This document shows, piece after piece, positions 15,969 through 23,718 of a stretch of DNA of 44,361 nt. Numbering within the stretch: position 1 is the stretch's first letter; every line of letters starts with the position of its first letter. Both the position numbers and the translations under genes were made by a program. A model generated the notes under the pieces. The model worked only from the letters and a program-made list of their open reading frames with translations, did not search any database and was not told the origin of the DNA. Source of the stretch: Chthonomonadales bacterium (GTDB lineage Bacteria > Armatimonadota > Chthonomonadetes > Chthonomonadales > CAJBBX01); the NCBI GenBank assembly GCA_013360745.1, contig JABWBA010000023.1, positions 1-44,361 of the forward strand, written 5' to 3'.

Positions 15969-16850
15969 TTACTTGGAGAATCCGGCGGTCGGCTTGTTCT
16001 TCTTCTTGCGGCCCTTCCCCTTCTTGCCGCCGCCGCCGCCGTTCGTCCTCTGGCCATACTTGTTGAAGCTGCCGGGGTTCGTCTGCCGTGCGTTGTAGAT
16101 CGCCTGCGTCGTGAGGTCGAGCTGCGAGAAGTACGCCTCGCGGTTGGCGCGGTTGTTCTCGCGCCGTGCCTGCCTCCGCGTCCTGCGGAAGTCGCGCTTG
16201 GAGAGCTTCGTGTCGCGGCGGGTGTCCTGTCGCAGTCGCGTCCGGCTACGGCCGTACTCGGTCTTGAACTCGCGCTGATCCTTGCTGAGTCGTTGCAGCG
16301 CGGTCGCAATATCCTCCTGCTGCCTCTGGCGGGCCAGTTCCAGCTTGCCCACGTCGCGGCCCATGTTGGCCTCGCGGATCGCTGCGCCGGCTGCCAGGGA
16401 GCCGCCTTCGCCAACCCCGCGCTGATTCGATGCCTGCGCCTGATTGGACGCCTGAATCCCGTACTTGCGGAAGGTGTCGGCGAGTTGCAAGCGGAAGTCC
16501 TCGCGGCCACGCTGCGCGGTCTGCCGAATGTCCTCGCGGCCCTCCGCGAACCCGCGCCGCGCCTGCCTCGCGCCAAACTTCAAGTCCTGCTTGCCGCGCT
16601 TGAATGACCGCCCAATGTCCTTCTTCGTCTGCCGGTAGTCCTGCCGGTCGATCTTCCGCTGAGTGCGGAAGTCCTGATTTATGTCCTGAATCCCGCGCTG
16701 GTTCGCCCGAATCTCGGCGGCGATGGACGGGTCGTATGACATAAACGGCGGGAGGTCAAAGGTGGTCCCGGTCGGGTCTTTGGACGAGCCAATGTCATAG
16801 CTGCTGCCACGGGTGTAGGCACGACGCGGGCGGTTCGGGTCGTTAGCCAT
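15969..16850 (-). CDS. basic coiled-coil virion protein (293 aa)
   Basis: The ATG at 16850 overlaps the stop of the upstream gene (TGATG). The protein is rich in Arg, Gln and Asp in heptad-like order (D-F-R-T-Q-R-K-I-D-R-Q-D-Y-R-Q-T-K-K) with a glycine/lysine-rich tail (G-G-G-G-G-K-K-G-K-G-R-K-K-K). This fits an internal DNA-associated or ejected virion protein. It forms a run with the two genes after it. Confidence 0.6.
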   Translation of the reverse strand: MANDPNRPRRAYTRGSSYDIGSSKDPTGTTFDLPPFMSYDPSIAAEIRANQRGIQDINQDFRTQRKIDRQDYRQTKKDIGRSFKRGKQDLKFGARQARRGFAEGREDIRQTAQRGREDFRLQLADTFRKYGIQASNQAQASNQRGVGEGGSLAAGAAIREANMGRDVGKLELARQRQQEDIATALQRLSKDQREFKTEYGRSRTRLRQDTRRDTKLSKRDFRRTRRQARRENNRANREAYFSQLDLTTQAIYNARQTNPGSFNKYGQRTNGGGGGKKGKGRKKKNKPTAGFSK

Positions 16851-17065
16851 CAAACCCACGCTCCCGCTTGCTTGATGTAGGGGGTCTTGGAGGCGGTGTC
16901 GAGGTAGAAGTCACCGTCCGCGCCAAGATCGGACGCGGGCGCACCGGAGCCCGTAAGCCACTTCTGGCCGGCGCTGAGGATCGAGCGCCTAACCTCCGGG
17001 CGCTGAAGGTGGGAGCGCAGGAACCGCTCAAGGTCGGCTTCGTTCTGAAGGCGTCCGAGACTCAT
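16850..17065 (-). CDS. small tail or fibre-associated protein (71 aa)
   Basis: The C-terminal half reads A-D-G-D-F-Y-L-D-T-A-S-K-T-P-Y-I-K-Q-A-G-A-W-V. This resembles the 'GDFYLDT...G.IY.K..G.W' module common in phage fibre and collar proteins. The N-terminal half is helical. Start and stop overlap neighbours. Probably a minor structural part. Confidence 0.55.
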   Translation of the reverse strand: MSLGRLQNEADLERFLRSHLQRPEVRRSILSAGQKWLTGSGAPASDLGADGDFYLDTASKTPYIKQAGAWV

Positions 17066-17673
17066 GCCTGCACGCAGAAGGCCGTAATGTTGAATCCGGC
17101 AGCCGCAACGTCCGAGCCGACACTATCGGAGTAAATCTGATGGTTCACAATATCTCCGCTCGTCAGGGGGGTGATGACCGAATGGGTGAACGGGACGGAC
17201 AGGCTTACGGTCGAAGTGTCCATCCAGCGCCTATCAACAAGCACCATGCCGATAACGCTGATTCCCGCCAACAACCGCGACTGATGCTCGATGTAACCGT
17301 TCGACGCCGCGTTGTTCACGACCTGTCCGCTACACGAAATGACATACAGGCCCGTAGCGCCCGCCGTGAAGGTAGTGTTTGTGGTCGTCCAAGTGGTCGG
17401 CGTGATATTCGTGAGCGCCGATGAGTTGTCGCTGTGGACGGTGGAGCGAGCGAGCTTGGTCGCTGAGATGGACCCGGCGAGGTCGGCGTTGAGGATCGCG
17501 CCCGTGAGGTTCAACTTGGAATAGGCAATCGCCGCCGCAGCCTTGATGTTGTTGTTGTCGAGCTGACCGGGGTTGTTGACAACCGCGTAGATCGCGTCGA
17601 AGTACGTCTGAAGAACGTCCCAATCGGGAGTGTCGCCGTTAGAGATTGAGCCGGGATCGGTAATGTCAGTCAT
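17062..17673 (-). CDS. putative tail fibre/receptor-binding protein (203 aa)
   Basis: The N-terminal 70 residues (G-D-T-P-D-W-D-V-L-Q-T-Y-F...N-N-N-I-K-A-A-A-A-I-A-Y-S-K-L) are typical of phage fibre N-termini that include 'I...AAIAxSKL' repeats. The C-terminal 110 residues are beta-rich (T-G-L-Y-V-I-S-C-S-G-Q-V) and resemble a C1q/TNF-like jelly roll. It follows the nozzle gene and is likely attached to the tail end. Confidence 0.65.
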   Translation of the reverse strand: MTDITDPGSISNGDTPDWDVLQTYFDAIYAVVNNPGQLDNNNIKAAAAIAYSKLNLTGAILNADLAGSISATKLARSTVHSDNSSALTNITPTTWTTTNTTFTAGATGLYVISCSGQVVNNAASNGYIEHQSRLLAGISVIGMVLVDRRWMDTSTVSLSVPFTHSVITPLTSGDIVNHQIYSDSVGSDVAAAGFNITAFCVQA

Positions 17674-17676
17674 CGT

Positions 17677-19509
17677 TTATCTCCTGACGGCCTGCGAGGG
17701 TCGGATTTGCAGTTCAAGTCGGCGGATCGCGCACCACTCGGCAGGGCCGTTGTCTGCTCGGAGCTTCAGTCGTGCGTATCGTAGTCTCTTGTTGAGTCGG
17801 AATCGGTGCGGGTCGATAGTTGCGGGGGGTGCGTAATCCCGCACGTCAGCTCGCATTACGGGTGAAAACTCTCCATCGTGGAGTGCGGTCCAGGGGCTAG
17901 TACCACTAGGGCCGAAACCGACGCCCCACTCGCCAGCAGGGTCGCCCCACTTGGGAGCGCCTTCAAGGCGAATGCCGGATGCGTAGTCGAGGACTAGGCG
18001 CGGTTCGTCGCCCACGTCAGCGACCAGCTCGTAGCCGAGCCGAACCCATCGGAGGGTGTTGAGGGTGAGCCCGCCAGTCTCAAAGTCGCGGAACACAATC
18101 TCGAAATCCGGGGTTGTGCCATCGGCATCCTGCTTGTTTGCGACGCCGGGGGAGAAGTAGCCGGTGCAGTCGGACACGCGGGCGGTGTCGGCATACTCGG
18201 CTGCGAGTAGCTTCGGTTGGCGCGGGTCCGCAGCGTTCTTGACTGCGTATGCGGCCATGTTCGCGCCGCTATTGCGGAGCCGCGACCAGGGGAAGTAGGT
18301 CTTGTAACGGCGGTCCCGCTGCCCCGGCATCTTGCAGACCAGCACGTCCTTTACGTCCGACGATCCGAGAATCGGCAGGAAGTAGCGGCTCTTATAGACG
18401 GCTGCGCCGCCCGTCCGGTAGCCGAGCTTCATGTAGCTCTGCCAGAGCGGGTCAATCCGCTTGCTGATTCGCACCGGGGCGCTGGAACCGTCGATCATGT
18501 AGACGCCATCCGTGCAGGGGACGATTAGGTACTGCTCCCAAGTGGCGATGCCGGCAGGGGAGGCAAGAACGTAGTCGCGGGACAGAAGCTCAAAGCTGTG
18601 CTGCGGGTCGCCCGTTGCGGAGTCAACTATGTTGTAGGCGATCCCGCTGAGTCGCCAGACGCCGCCCGTGGTAAACACAAGGACGATCTGGCCGATGCTC
18701 GCAATCCCGATGATCCGGTTGCCGTCAGGAACCGTGTGGTAGTCGGTCGCGTTGAAGGTGTGCGGGTTCTCCTGCGGGGCGGTGGTGCGGAGCGGGCTGA
18801 AGTAGACGCGGCGGGTCGTGTGCCAGAGCAGCCGCGCCGTCGAAACCGTGTATGTGTCGCTCGCCACATAGGGGTCGGCGGTGGTAATCGTGTAGATGTT
18901 GTGGAAGGTCGGATCGGCCGTGGTGGTGGTCACGCCCTCATACGCCTCGGTGAGCGTTACCTGCGTGTCGCTGTCGACCGTTTCGACCACATAGACGCGC
19001 TCGTTCCCGCGCTGAAGCAGCATCCCCGGATCGACATTCGCGGTGAACCCGCCAGTCGCATCGGTGACAACGGCAGAGCCGTTCGTCATGTTCGTATTTC
19101 CGCCGCTGGTCGTGTAGGACGCGGCCTTGAGGGAGCCGCCATAGATGAACCCGCCGCCGATGAAGAGCAGTCCCCCAATCTCCGCGCAGACGGCGGGGCC
19201 GGTGAGCCCAGGACCGCCGAGATTCACGGGGGTTGTCCCGTTGAGGACGCCGAAGTCGGAGGCATTGGCGAACAGGATGCGCTCGCCGGGGGTCAGGTGC
19301 CCCGTCCAAAGGTGACGAAGGCCGGTCCCGAAGTCGGCGTCGGAATAGTTGTCATTCCCGCCGCGCCAGAAGATCGAGCCGTCATCGTCCCCGTTGAAGC
19401 CATTTACTATGTCGTAGACGCCATCCTGCGGAATCAGGTGCGGTGCCACGTCGCGGACCATGCCCGCGCTGAAGTCGTCCTGCTCAACGATTACGTCGAG
19501 CGAAGGCAC
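17677..19509 (-). CDS. tail nozzle / tubular protein B-like protein
   Basis: A 610-residue beta-rich protein. The N-terminus (D-D-F-S-A-G-M-V-R-D-V-A-P-H-L-I-P-Q-D-G-V-Y-D-I-V-N-G-F) matches the 'gG....d.p...lp.g.a..l.N....' opening of T7 gp12/P22 gp10-like nozzle proteins. A probable beta-propeller follows (V-F-T-T-G-G-V-W-R-L-S-G, L-I-V-P-C-T-D-G-V-Y-M-I-D-G). It lies next to the adaptor gene as in other podoviruses. Its role would be to extend the short tail tube. Confidence 0.75.
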   Translation of the reverse strand: MPSLDVIVEQDDFSAGMVRDVAPHLIPQDGVYDIVNGFNGDDDGSIFWRGGNDNYSDADFGTGLRHLWTGHLTPGERILFANASDFGVLNGTTPVNLGGPGLTGPAVCAEIGGLLFIGGGFIYGGSLKAASYTTSGGNTNMTNGSAVVTDATGGFTANVDPGMLLQRGNERVYVVETVDSDTQVTLTEAYEGVTTTTADPTFHNIYTITTADPYVASDTYTVSTARLLWHTTRRVYFSPLRTTAPQENPHTFNATDYHTVPDGNRIIGIASIGQIVLVFTTGGVWRLSGIAYNIVDSATGDPQHSFELLSRDYVLASPAGIATWEQYLIVPCTDGVYMIDGSSAPVRISKRIDPLWQSYMKLGYRTGGAAVYKSRYFLPILGSSDVKDVLVCKMPGQRDRRYKTYFPWSRLRNSGANMAAYAVKNAADPRQPKLLAAEYADTARVSDCTGYFSPGVANKQDADGTTPDFEIVFRDFETGGLTLNTLRWVRLGYELVADVGDEPRLVLDYASGIRLEGAPKWGDPAGEWGVGFGPSGTSPWTALHDGEFSPVMRADVRDYAPPATIDPHRFRLNKRLRYARLKLRADNGPAEWCAIRRLELQIRPSQAVRR

Positions 19510-20121
19510 TCAAGCCGCTCCCCAATAAGCCACGTCGCGGCCCGTTGAGAAAGCAAGCCGGCGAAGCTCTCCGATCTTCCGATCGAACAGCTCTTCGTGG
19601 TAGCTGCGGAGGTCGGGGTTGTCCTCGCTCAGTCCGAGCGCGATCCCCGTGGCGCGGTCGACAATCGCCTGCCGGAACTCTTCCGGCACGACCGGCACGT
19701 CATCGTCGGAATCCATGAGCGCGGGGCGCTCGATGACAAGCAGCGAGAGGTCCGTCCCGGTATCGACAGTCGGGTAGATCGAAACCTGCCGCTCATTCGC
19801 GGAGCCCCAACTGTTCCAGAAGATGCCGGCGACTACCAGGGAGTCGACGCCGCGAGTCACACGGTCTGCCTGCTGCTGGAAAGAGGGCTTGTAAGCCTCG
19901 CCGTCAACCCGCAGGTTGAGGATGCGGTACACGTCAGAGGGGAGGGTGTACGCCTCCTGATCGGTGACGCCGGCAATCGTGATTGTGGCGCGATACCACT
20001 CGGAACGAACGGCAAGCTCGCGGTGCGCCTCGTTGATAAGGTCGTCGCGCTGGTCGTCGTCCAGATCGACGCCGGCTAGGTCATCGAGGGCAGACCGAAG
20101 ATCGCCGAATGTGAGCGGCAC
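19510..20121 (-). CDS. head-tail adaptor (tail tubular A-like)
   Basis: 203 residues: helical N-terminus (L-I-N-E-A-H-R-E-L-A-V-R-S-E-W), then Y-T-L-P-S-D-V-Y-R-I-L-N-L-R-V-D-G, a pattern shared by podovirus adaptor proteins of the gp4/gp11 group, and a helical C-terminus. It would dock under the portal ring and carry the nozzle encoded next to it. Confidence 0.7.
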   Translation of the reverse strand: MPLTFGDLRSALDDLAGVDLDDDQRDDLINEAHRELAVRSEWYRATITIAGVTDQEAYTLPSDVYRILNLRVDGEAYKPSFQQQADRVTRGVDSLVVAGIFWNSWGSANERQVSIYPTVDTGTDLSLLVIERPALMDSDDDVPVVPEEFRQAIVDRATGIALGLSEDNPDLRSYHEELFDRKIGELRRLAFSTGRDVAYWGAA

Positions 20122-20579
20122 TAGTCCCTCTCAGGCTCTCCCTCACTCTGAAGCTGCTCAAGCGCCGCCACGCACATCTGAATCACGCTTCCGCGATTGT
20201 GCGTCGCCAGCTCGTCGTCGCGGATCGCGGCGATGGCGTCGGGATCGAGCTTCGCCACGGCAGCGAAGATCGCCTCGCTGCGCTCCTTGTAGGTCGGCGA
20301 TGGCTCGTCCGGGGCTGCGCCTTCGTCCCAAACCTCAGCGTTGATGGTTTCGTGGGACCGAATCCAGTCGATCAGCTCGTCGTAGGTCATCCCGACCGCC
20401 TCTGCCGACTCGTCGGTGACGACAAAGCGGTTGTTCTCGAAGATGACCGCCTTGAGCGGGGTCTGACCGTACTTCTTGCCGTACTCGTCGCGGAGGTCGT
20501 GCGGCTGCTCGATCCAAAGCTGGTAGTTCGGCTGCTTGCTGATGAAGGCGTGCTGCTTCTTGGTGAGTGTCTTGCTCAT
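20121..20579 (-). CDS. hypothetical virion-region protein (152 aa)
   Basis: Located between the major capsid and adaptor genes with a one-base overlap to the latter. It begins MSKTLTKKQHAFISKQPNY and is mildly acidic towards the C-terminus. No family is recognised. Position suggests a head-completion or assembly protein. A strong hairpin separates it from the capsid gene upstream. Confidence 0.65.
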   Translation of the reverse strand: MSKTLTKKQHAFISKQPNYQLWIEQPHDLRDEYGKKYGQTPLKAVIFENNRFVVTDESAEAVGMTYDELIDWIRSHETINAEVWDEGAAPDEPSPTYKERSEAIFAAVAKLDPDAIAAIRDDELATHNRGSVIQMCVAALEQLQSEGEPERD

Positions 20580-20608
20580 GTTTCCTTCCGATTCCTCATC
20601 GGGTTTGG

Positions 20609-20639
20609 AGGGCGCGGGGTCATCGGTGCCCCGCGCCCT
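20609..20639. terminator. hairpin downstream of the major capsid gene
   Basis: An 11-base perfect inverted repeat (AGGGCGCGGGG and its complement) with a nine-base loop lies 15 bases after the capsid stop. There is no U-tract on the minus strand, so it may be a partial terminator or an mRNA-stabilising 3' structure that raises capsid output relative to downstream genes. Confidence 0.6.
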
Positions 20640-20653
20640 TACTCATCCGGGTC

Positions 20654-21814
20654 TTAGCCGGTGACGCCGCTGAGGACGCCGTGCGTCTTGCTCTCGCCGA
20701 ACTGAAGACCACACTCGGTGATCCACTCGTCAAGCTGACCGTCCCGGTCAGGAGCCTGCCGGTTGCGGTAGAGCTTCGTGTCGCGGGAGCCGAGCGGCCC
20801 GCCGGCCAGGTAGCGGTACTTGACGTTGCCGCGTCCCAGGTCGAGCAGGATGCCGTAGCCGCCCCAGGTCGCACCCTCAAGCAGGTTGTGCTTGACGATG
20901 TTGACCGTCCCGTGGGGGCTGATCCACTTCTGGACGCTCACGCCGTAGGTGTTGTCGCCCACGCTCGTCTGCAACTTCGTCTGCGAGAAGTTGTTGAGAA
21001 CGCTGACGAGCAGCGGCGACGCGAAGAGCGTCTTGTTGTTGGACCCGTACCGGAACGCGCCACGCAGGAAGGTTTCGAAACCCGCCTCCGTGAGAGTGCC
21101 GCCCGCGCTGACACCGTTCTGAGTGGCGAAGTGAAGCGCCCCTCCGGTGTAGCGAGCCGGCTTGCTGTCCAGCGTGACCGAAGCCGGCTTGCCGAACAGA
21201 AATGCGTTCTCGATGTCGACCATGTGCTCGATGGCCTCGCCCTCATGCTGGAGCTGCCAGTCATGCGGGGAAGTCCACTGAACCTCCGAGCCGGCGCTGC
21301 CCGAAATCTCCACGGAGCGCTTGAAAATCTCCGTGTAGTTGTCGGTGAACGTCGGATCGACGGCGCGAGCGGTCGCGGCCGTGCCGCCCTCTTCCTCGGC
21401 CTTGCCGATGATGTAGAGCGGGTCGTTGTCCACGATGGCGACGCCGGTTCCCGTGCCGTTGCCGCGAACGACCGTGAGGGTGTTCGTGGAAACGGAGGTC
21501 ACGGAAAAGACCTCGCCGGTACGCGGAACCTTGACCAGATCGTTGGCCGAGAACAGGGTTCCCGTGTCGACCACGATGCTGGTGTCGGTCGTGTTGTAGC
21601 CCGCGCCGTTGTTGACCGCATCGAAGCGCGTGGTGCGCTCAGTCTCGGCCCAACGGAACGTGACGTTGGTGGTCTGCGACTTGGAAAGCCGCTTGGTGAT
21701 GACGCAGAGCGGGGAGGCGTCCGGCTCAAGCCGAAGAACCTTCTCGCTGAGGTCGATGATGCGCTGATTCGCGGCAACGTTGCCGGTCGTGCGCTGGCCG
21801 GTTACTGTAGCCAT
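20654..21814 (-). CDS. major capsid protein (SU10-like / DUF5309 type)
   Basis: A 386-residue protein with the recognisable start R-T-T-G-N-V-A-A-N-Q-R-I-I-D-L-S-E-K-V-L-R-L-E-P-D-A-S-P-L and the later V-Q-W-T-S-P-H-D-W-Q-L-Q-H-E-G-E-A-I-E segment, the style of the SU10-type major capsid family (HK97 fold). The C-terminal region (Y-R-Y-L-A-G-G-P-L-G-S-R-D-T-K-L) also fits. AAGGAGTAACGCAAC precedes the ATG. The gene before it is an acidic scaffold candidate and the portal lies further upstream, the usual head order. Confidence 0.8.
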   Translation of the reverse strand: MATVTGQRTTGNVAANQRIIDLSEKVLRLEPDASPLCVITKRLSKSQTTNVTFRWAETERTTRFDAVNNGAGYNTTDTSIVVDTGTLFSANDLVKVPRTGEVFSVTSVSTNTLTVVRGNGTGTGVAIVDNDPLYIIGKAEEEGGTAATARAVDPTFTDNYTEIFKRSVEISGSAGSEVQWTSPHDWQLQHEGEAIEHMVDIENAFLFGKPASVTLDSKPARYTGGALHFATQNGVSAGGTLTEAGFETFLRGAFRYGSNNKTLFASPLLVSVLNNFSQTKLQTSVGDNTYGVSVQKWISPHGTVNIVKHNLLEGATWGGYGILLDLGRGNVKYRYLAGGPLGSRDTKLYRNRQAPDRDGQLDEWITECGLQFGESKTHGVLSGVTG

Positions 21815-21842
21815 GTTGCGTTACTCCTTGAGGATGCGAACC

Positions 21843-22451
21843 TCAGCCAAAGACGCTCTTCTCGCGTCCCGAACCGAAGTTCTTGATGAACTGGTCATCG
21901 GGGTCGACCTCTTCCGGCGCGCTTCCACTTGCGCCCCGTTCGATCTTTGCCCCGCGACTGGCCGCTTCCTCAGCGGGAGTCTCGGCTGCTGCATCGGCCT
22001 CAGCCTTGAGTGATAGGTAGATGCGCTCTACCAGGGCGGCGTTACCCCGCTGCGCGGGGTCCGTGATTCCCATTGAATCGAGAGTGTCACGAATCTCGGG
22101 AACCTTCTCGGAGAAGTCTTGGTACTTGTCATCGAGCGCGTTGAGGCCGTTCGTGATGTTCCGCTGCTCCTGCTGAGTCGCCCACTCCCAAATCTGATCG
22201 ACTCGGGGATCGGACGCGGGATCATCGAACTCTTCGACCGGCTCGTACTCGTACTCGTAGTCCTCGTACTCGTCGGCCGGCGCGGGGCCGTCGAGAATGT
22301 CGAGCGGTTCCGACTGCGGCTCGGGCTGCTGCTGCGACTCAATGAACTGCGTCACGCGGTTATTGAGGTCCGCGAACTGCTCGGACAGGTCGGGGGCGGC
22401 AGGCGCGTCGGCGTCCTGCTCGGGGGCGGTATCGGTGACTTCCTCAGCCAT
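21843..22451 (-). CDS. scaffolding protein
   Basis: A 202-residue strongly acidic protein (D-E-Y-E-D-Y-E-Y-E-Y-E-P-V-E-E-F) with helical N- and C-terminal parts, directly before the major capsid gene. Size, composition and position match phage scaffold proteins, which direct capsid assembly and are then lost. No protease motif is seen. Confidence 0.65.
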   Translation of the reverse strand: MAEEVTDTAPEQDADAPAAPDLSEQFADLNNRVTQFIESQQQPEPQSEPLDILDGPAPADEYEDYEYEYEPVEEFDDPASDPRVDQIWEWATQQEQRNITNGLNALDDKYQDFSEKVPEIRDTLDSMGITDPAQRGNAALVERIYLSLKAEADAAAETPAEEAASRGAKIERGASGSAPEEVDPDDQFIKNFGSGREKSVFG

Positions 22452-22738
22452 TACTTCCTCTTAGCTTCCTCAGCTCGTTGGATCAGGCCGGCGATGATGC
22501 CGGCCACGGACTCAAGCCCACGCATCTCACCGATGGTGCGCTCGTACTCGGCGGCGGATTGACGAACCGGCTTACCCATCAGCTCGCGTCGGAGGGCATC
22601 GACCTTATGGGCGATTGCGTCCTCAATGTGAGCCCATCCGGGCAGCTCCGTCAGGTAGGCGACCAAATCGCCCACGTCGATAGCCTCGCCAGGGTCATCG
22701 ACCTCTGGCAAGTGGAGCATTGTCGCTAGTCGCTCCAA
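22451..22738 (-). CDS. small helical head-region protein (95 aa)
   Basis: Begins MERLATMLHLPEVDDPGE and ends in a lysine-rich helix (Q-R-A-E-E-A-K-R-K). Its stop overlaps the scaffold start. No family recognised. Possibly part of the scaffold or head-completion set. Confidence 0.55.
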   Translation of the reverse strand: MERLATMLHLPEVDDPGEAIDVGDLVAYLTELPGWAHIEDAIAHKVDALRRELMGKPVRQSAAEYERTIGEMRGLESVAGIIAGLIQRAEEAKRK

Positions 22739-23479
22739 CTACGCCTCTTCGGGGGTACGGAATCCGAGCTGACGCCACACGCCGCTGACCTGCCCCCAGG
22801 CAACGTAGTCCGTGTCGCCGTCAAGCCCGGTGAAGGTCGTGTCCTCTGGCTCGCCCGCGATCAGGGCGGTCACGTCATCGACGTAATACACGGAGGCATT
22901 GGCGGGGCTGTCAATCGCCACGGTGATCGTCGCGGCAACGGTGTCCGCAGGCGCAGCGGCGCTCGCGGAAACCGCAACCCAAGTCTCGGCGACCGTGGCG
23001 ACGGGGGTGCCGGTGTCGGTGTCGATGGGCGCGGCCTCATCGTCAAGCCATGTGATCGTGACACTCGCATCGGGAGTACCAGCGGCCGAATAGACGTAGG
23101 CGCTCACGGAGAGGGTTTCGTCCTCCACAATGCTGATCTGATCGGCTGCCTCGTCGTCAGGGCCGACAATCCCCACGGAATCGTCGCCCGTGCCGGCCGT
23201 GATCTTGGCCGAGCCGTCGCTGCTGCCACGGGTAATCGTTTCCTCTGCGGCGAGAGCGCCGCCCGTACCAGTCTCTTCGACCAGCGCCCAATCGTCCACG
23301 CCGACCTCAAAGCCCTCAGAGGCGAAATCGGGATCGGACGCCTCAGCGGTAGCAGCAGGAGTCCCCTGCGGGGCACAACCGGAAATGCTCTGCGAGTCGT
23401 GCAGATACACGTACAGGGAGGTTCCGGCCGGAAAGACTCGGTTGACCTCATGGATTGCGAGTGTGGCGTCGACTGCCAT
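22739..23479 (-). CDS. decoration/fibre protein with a carbohydrate-binding domain nested in a shared module
   Basis: The ends of this 246-residue protein match the N-terminal module of the pectate-lyase spike encoded at 25190-26860: G-T-S-L...A-P-Q-G-T-P at the start and D-Y-V-A-W-G-Q-V-S-G-V-W...L-G-F at the end. About 150 residues are inserted between these halves. They look like a CBM4/9-type jelly roll (F-E-V-G-V-D-D-W, S-V-S-A-Y-V-Y, T-W-V-A-V-S-A-S, Y-Y-V-D-D-V). It may display a sugar-binding domain on the virion. Confidence 0.6.
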   Translation of the reverse strand: MAVDATLAIHEVNRVFPAGTSLYVYLHDSQSISGCAPQGTPAATAEASDPDFASEGFEVGVDDWALVEETGTGGALAAEETITRGSSDGSAKITAGTGDDSVGIVGPDDEAADQISIVEDETLSVSAYVYSAAGTPDASVTITWLDDEAAPIDTDTGTPVATVAETWVAVSASAAAPADTVAATITVAIDSPANASVYYVDDVTALIAGEPEDTTFTGLDGDTDYVAWGQVSGVWRQLGFRTPEEA

Positions 23480-23496
23480 TTGCTACTCCTTGTGCA

Positions 23497-23718
23497 TTAT
23501 CGCTTGCGGCGTCGGACAGAAAGAATCTGCATTAGTGGATCACGGGGTTTCGTAGGACGGCGCTTCTTCTTACGCATCGCCGTTCGGCGCTTCATACCCA
23601 TTGACTGAAGGTAGGCGGGGCGACCCTCCTGCGCCCGCATGAGCGGGATCGACTGCGGCCGCTTACTGGTAGTGCGTAGCGGTTGCGTCCGGCGTGTGTT
23701 CTTGCGGCGCGGGCTCAC
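23497..23718 (-). CDS. very basic small protein (73 aa)
   Basis: GTG at 23718 overlaps the stop of the fibre gene (GTGA). The protein is over one-third Lys/Arg (M-R-K-K-K-R-R-P-T-K, S-V-R-R-R-K-R). The longer reading back to 23973 lies inside the fibre gene and is a shadow. It may be a DNA-binding head protein or a ribosomal-protein-like small basic factor; unknown. Confidence 0.55.
   Translation of the reverse strand: MSPRRKNTRRTQPLRTTSKRPQSIPLMRAQEGRPAYLQSMGMKRRTAMRKKKRRPTKPRDPLMQILSVRRRKR

Noticed and set aside
18598-19548. Long plus-strand frame (316 codons) opposite the nozzle gene
   Set aside because: It is antisense to a well-supported virion gene; its R/V/G-rich composition is that of a shadow frame in high-GC DNA.
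20567-21886. Plus-strand frame of 439 codons opposite the major capsid gene
   Set aside because: Antisense shadow of the capsid coding sequence with no domain and running through the terminator hairpin.
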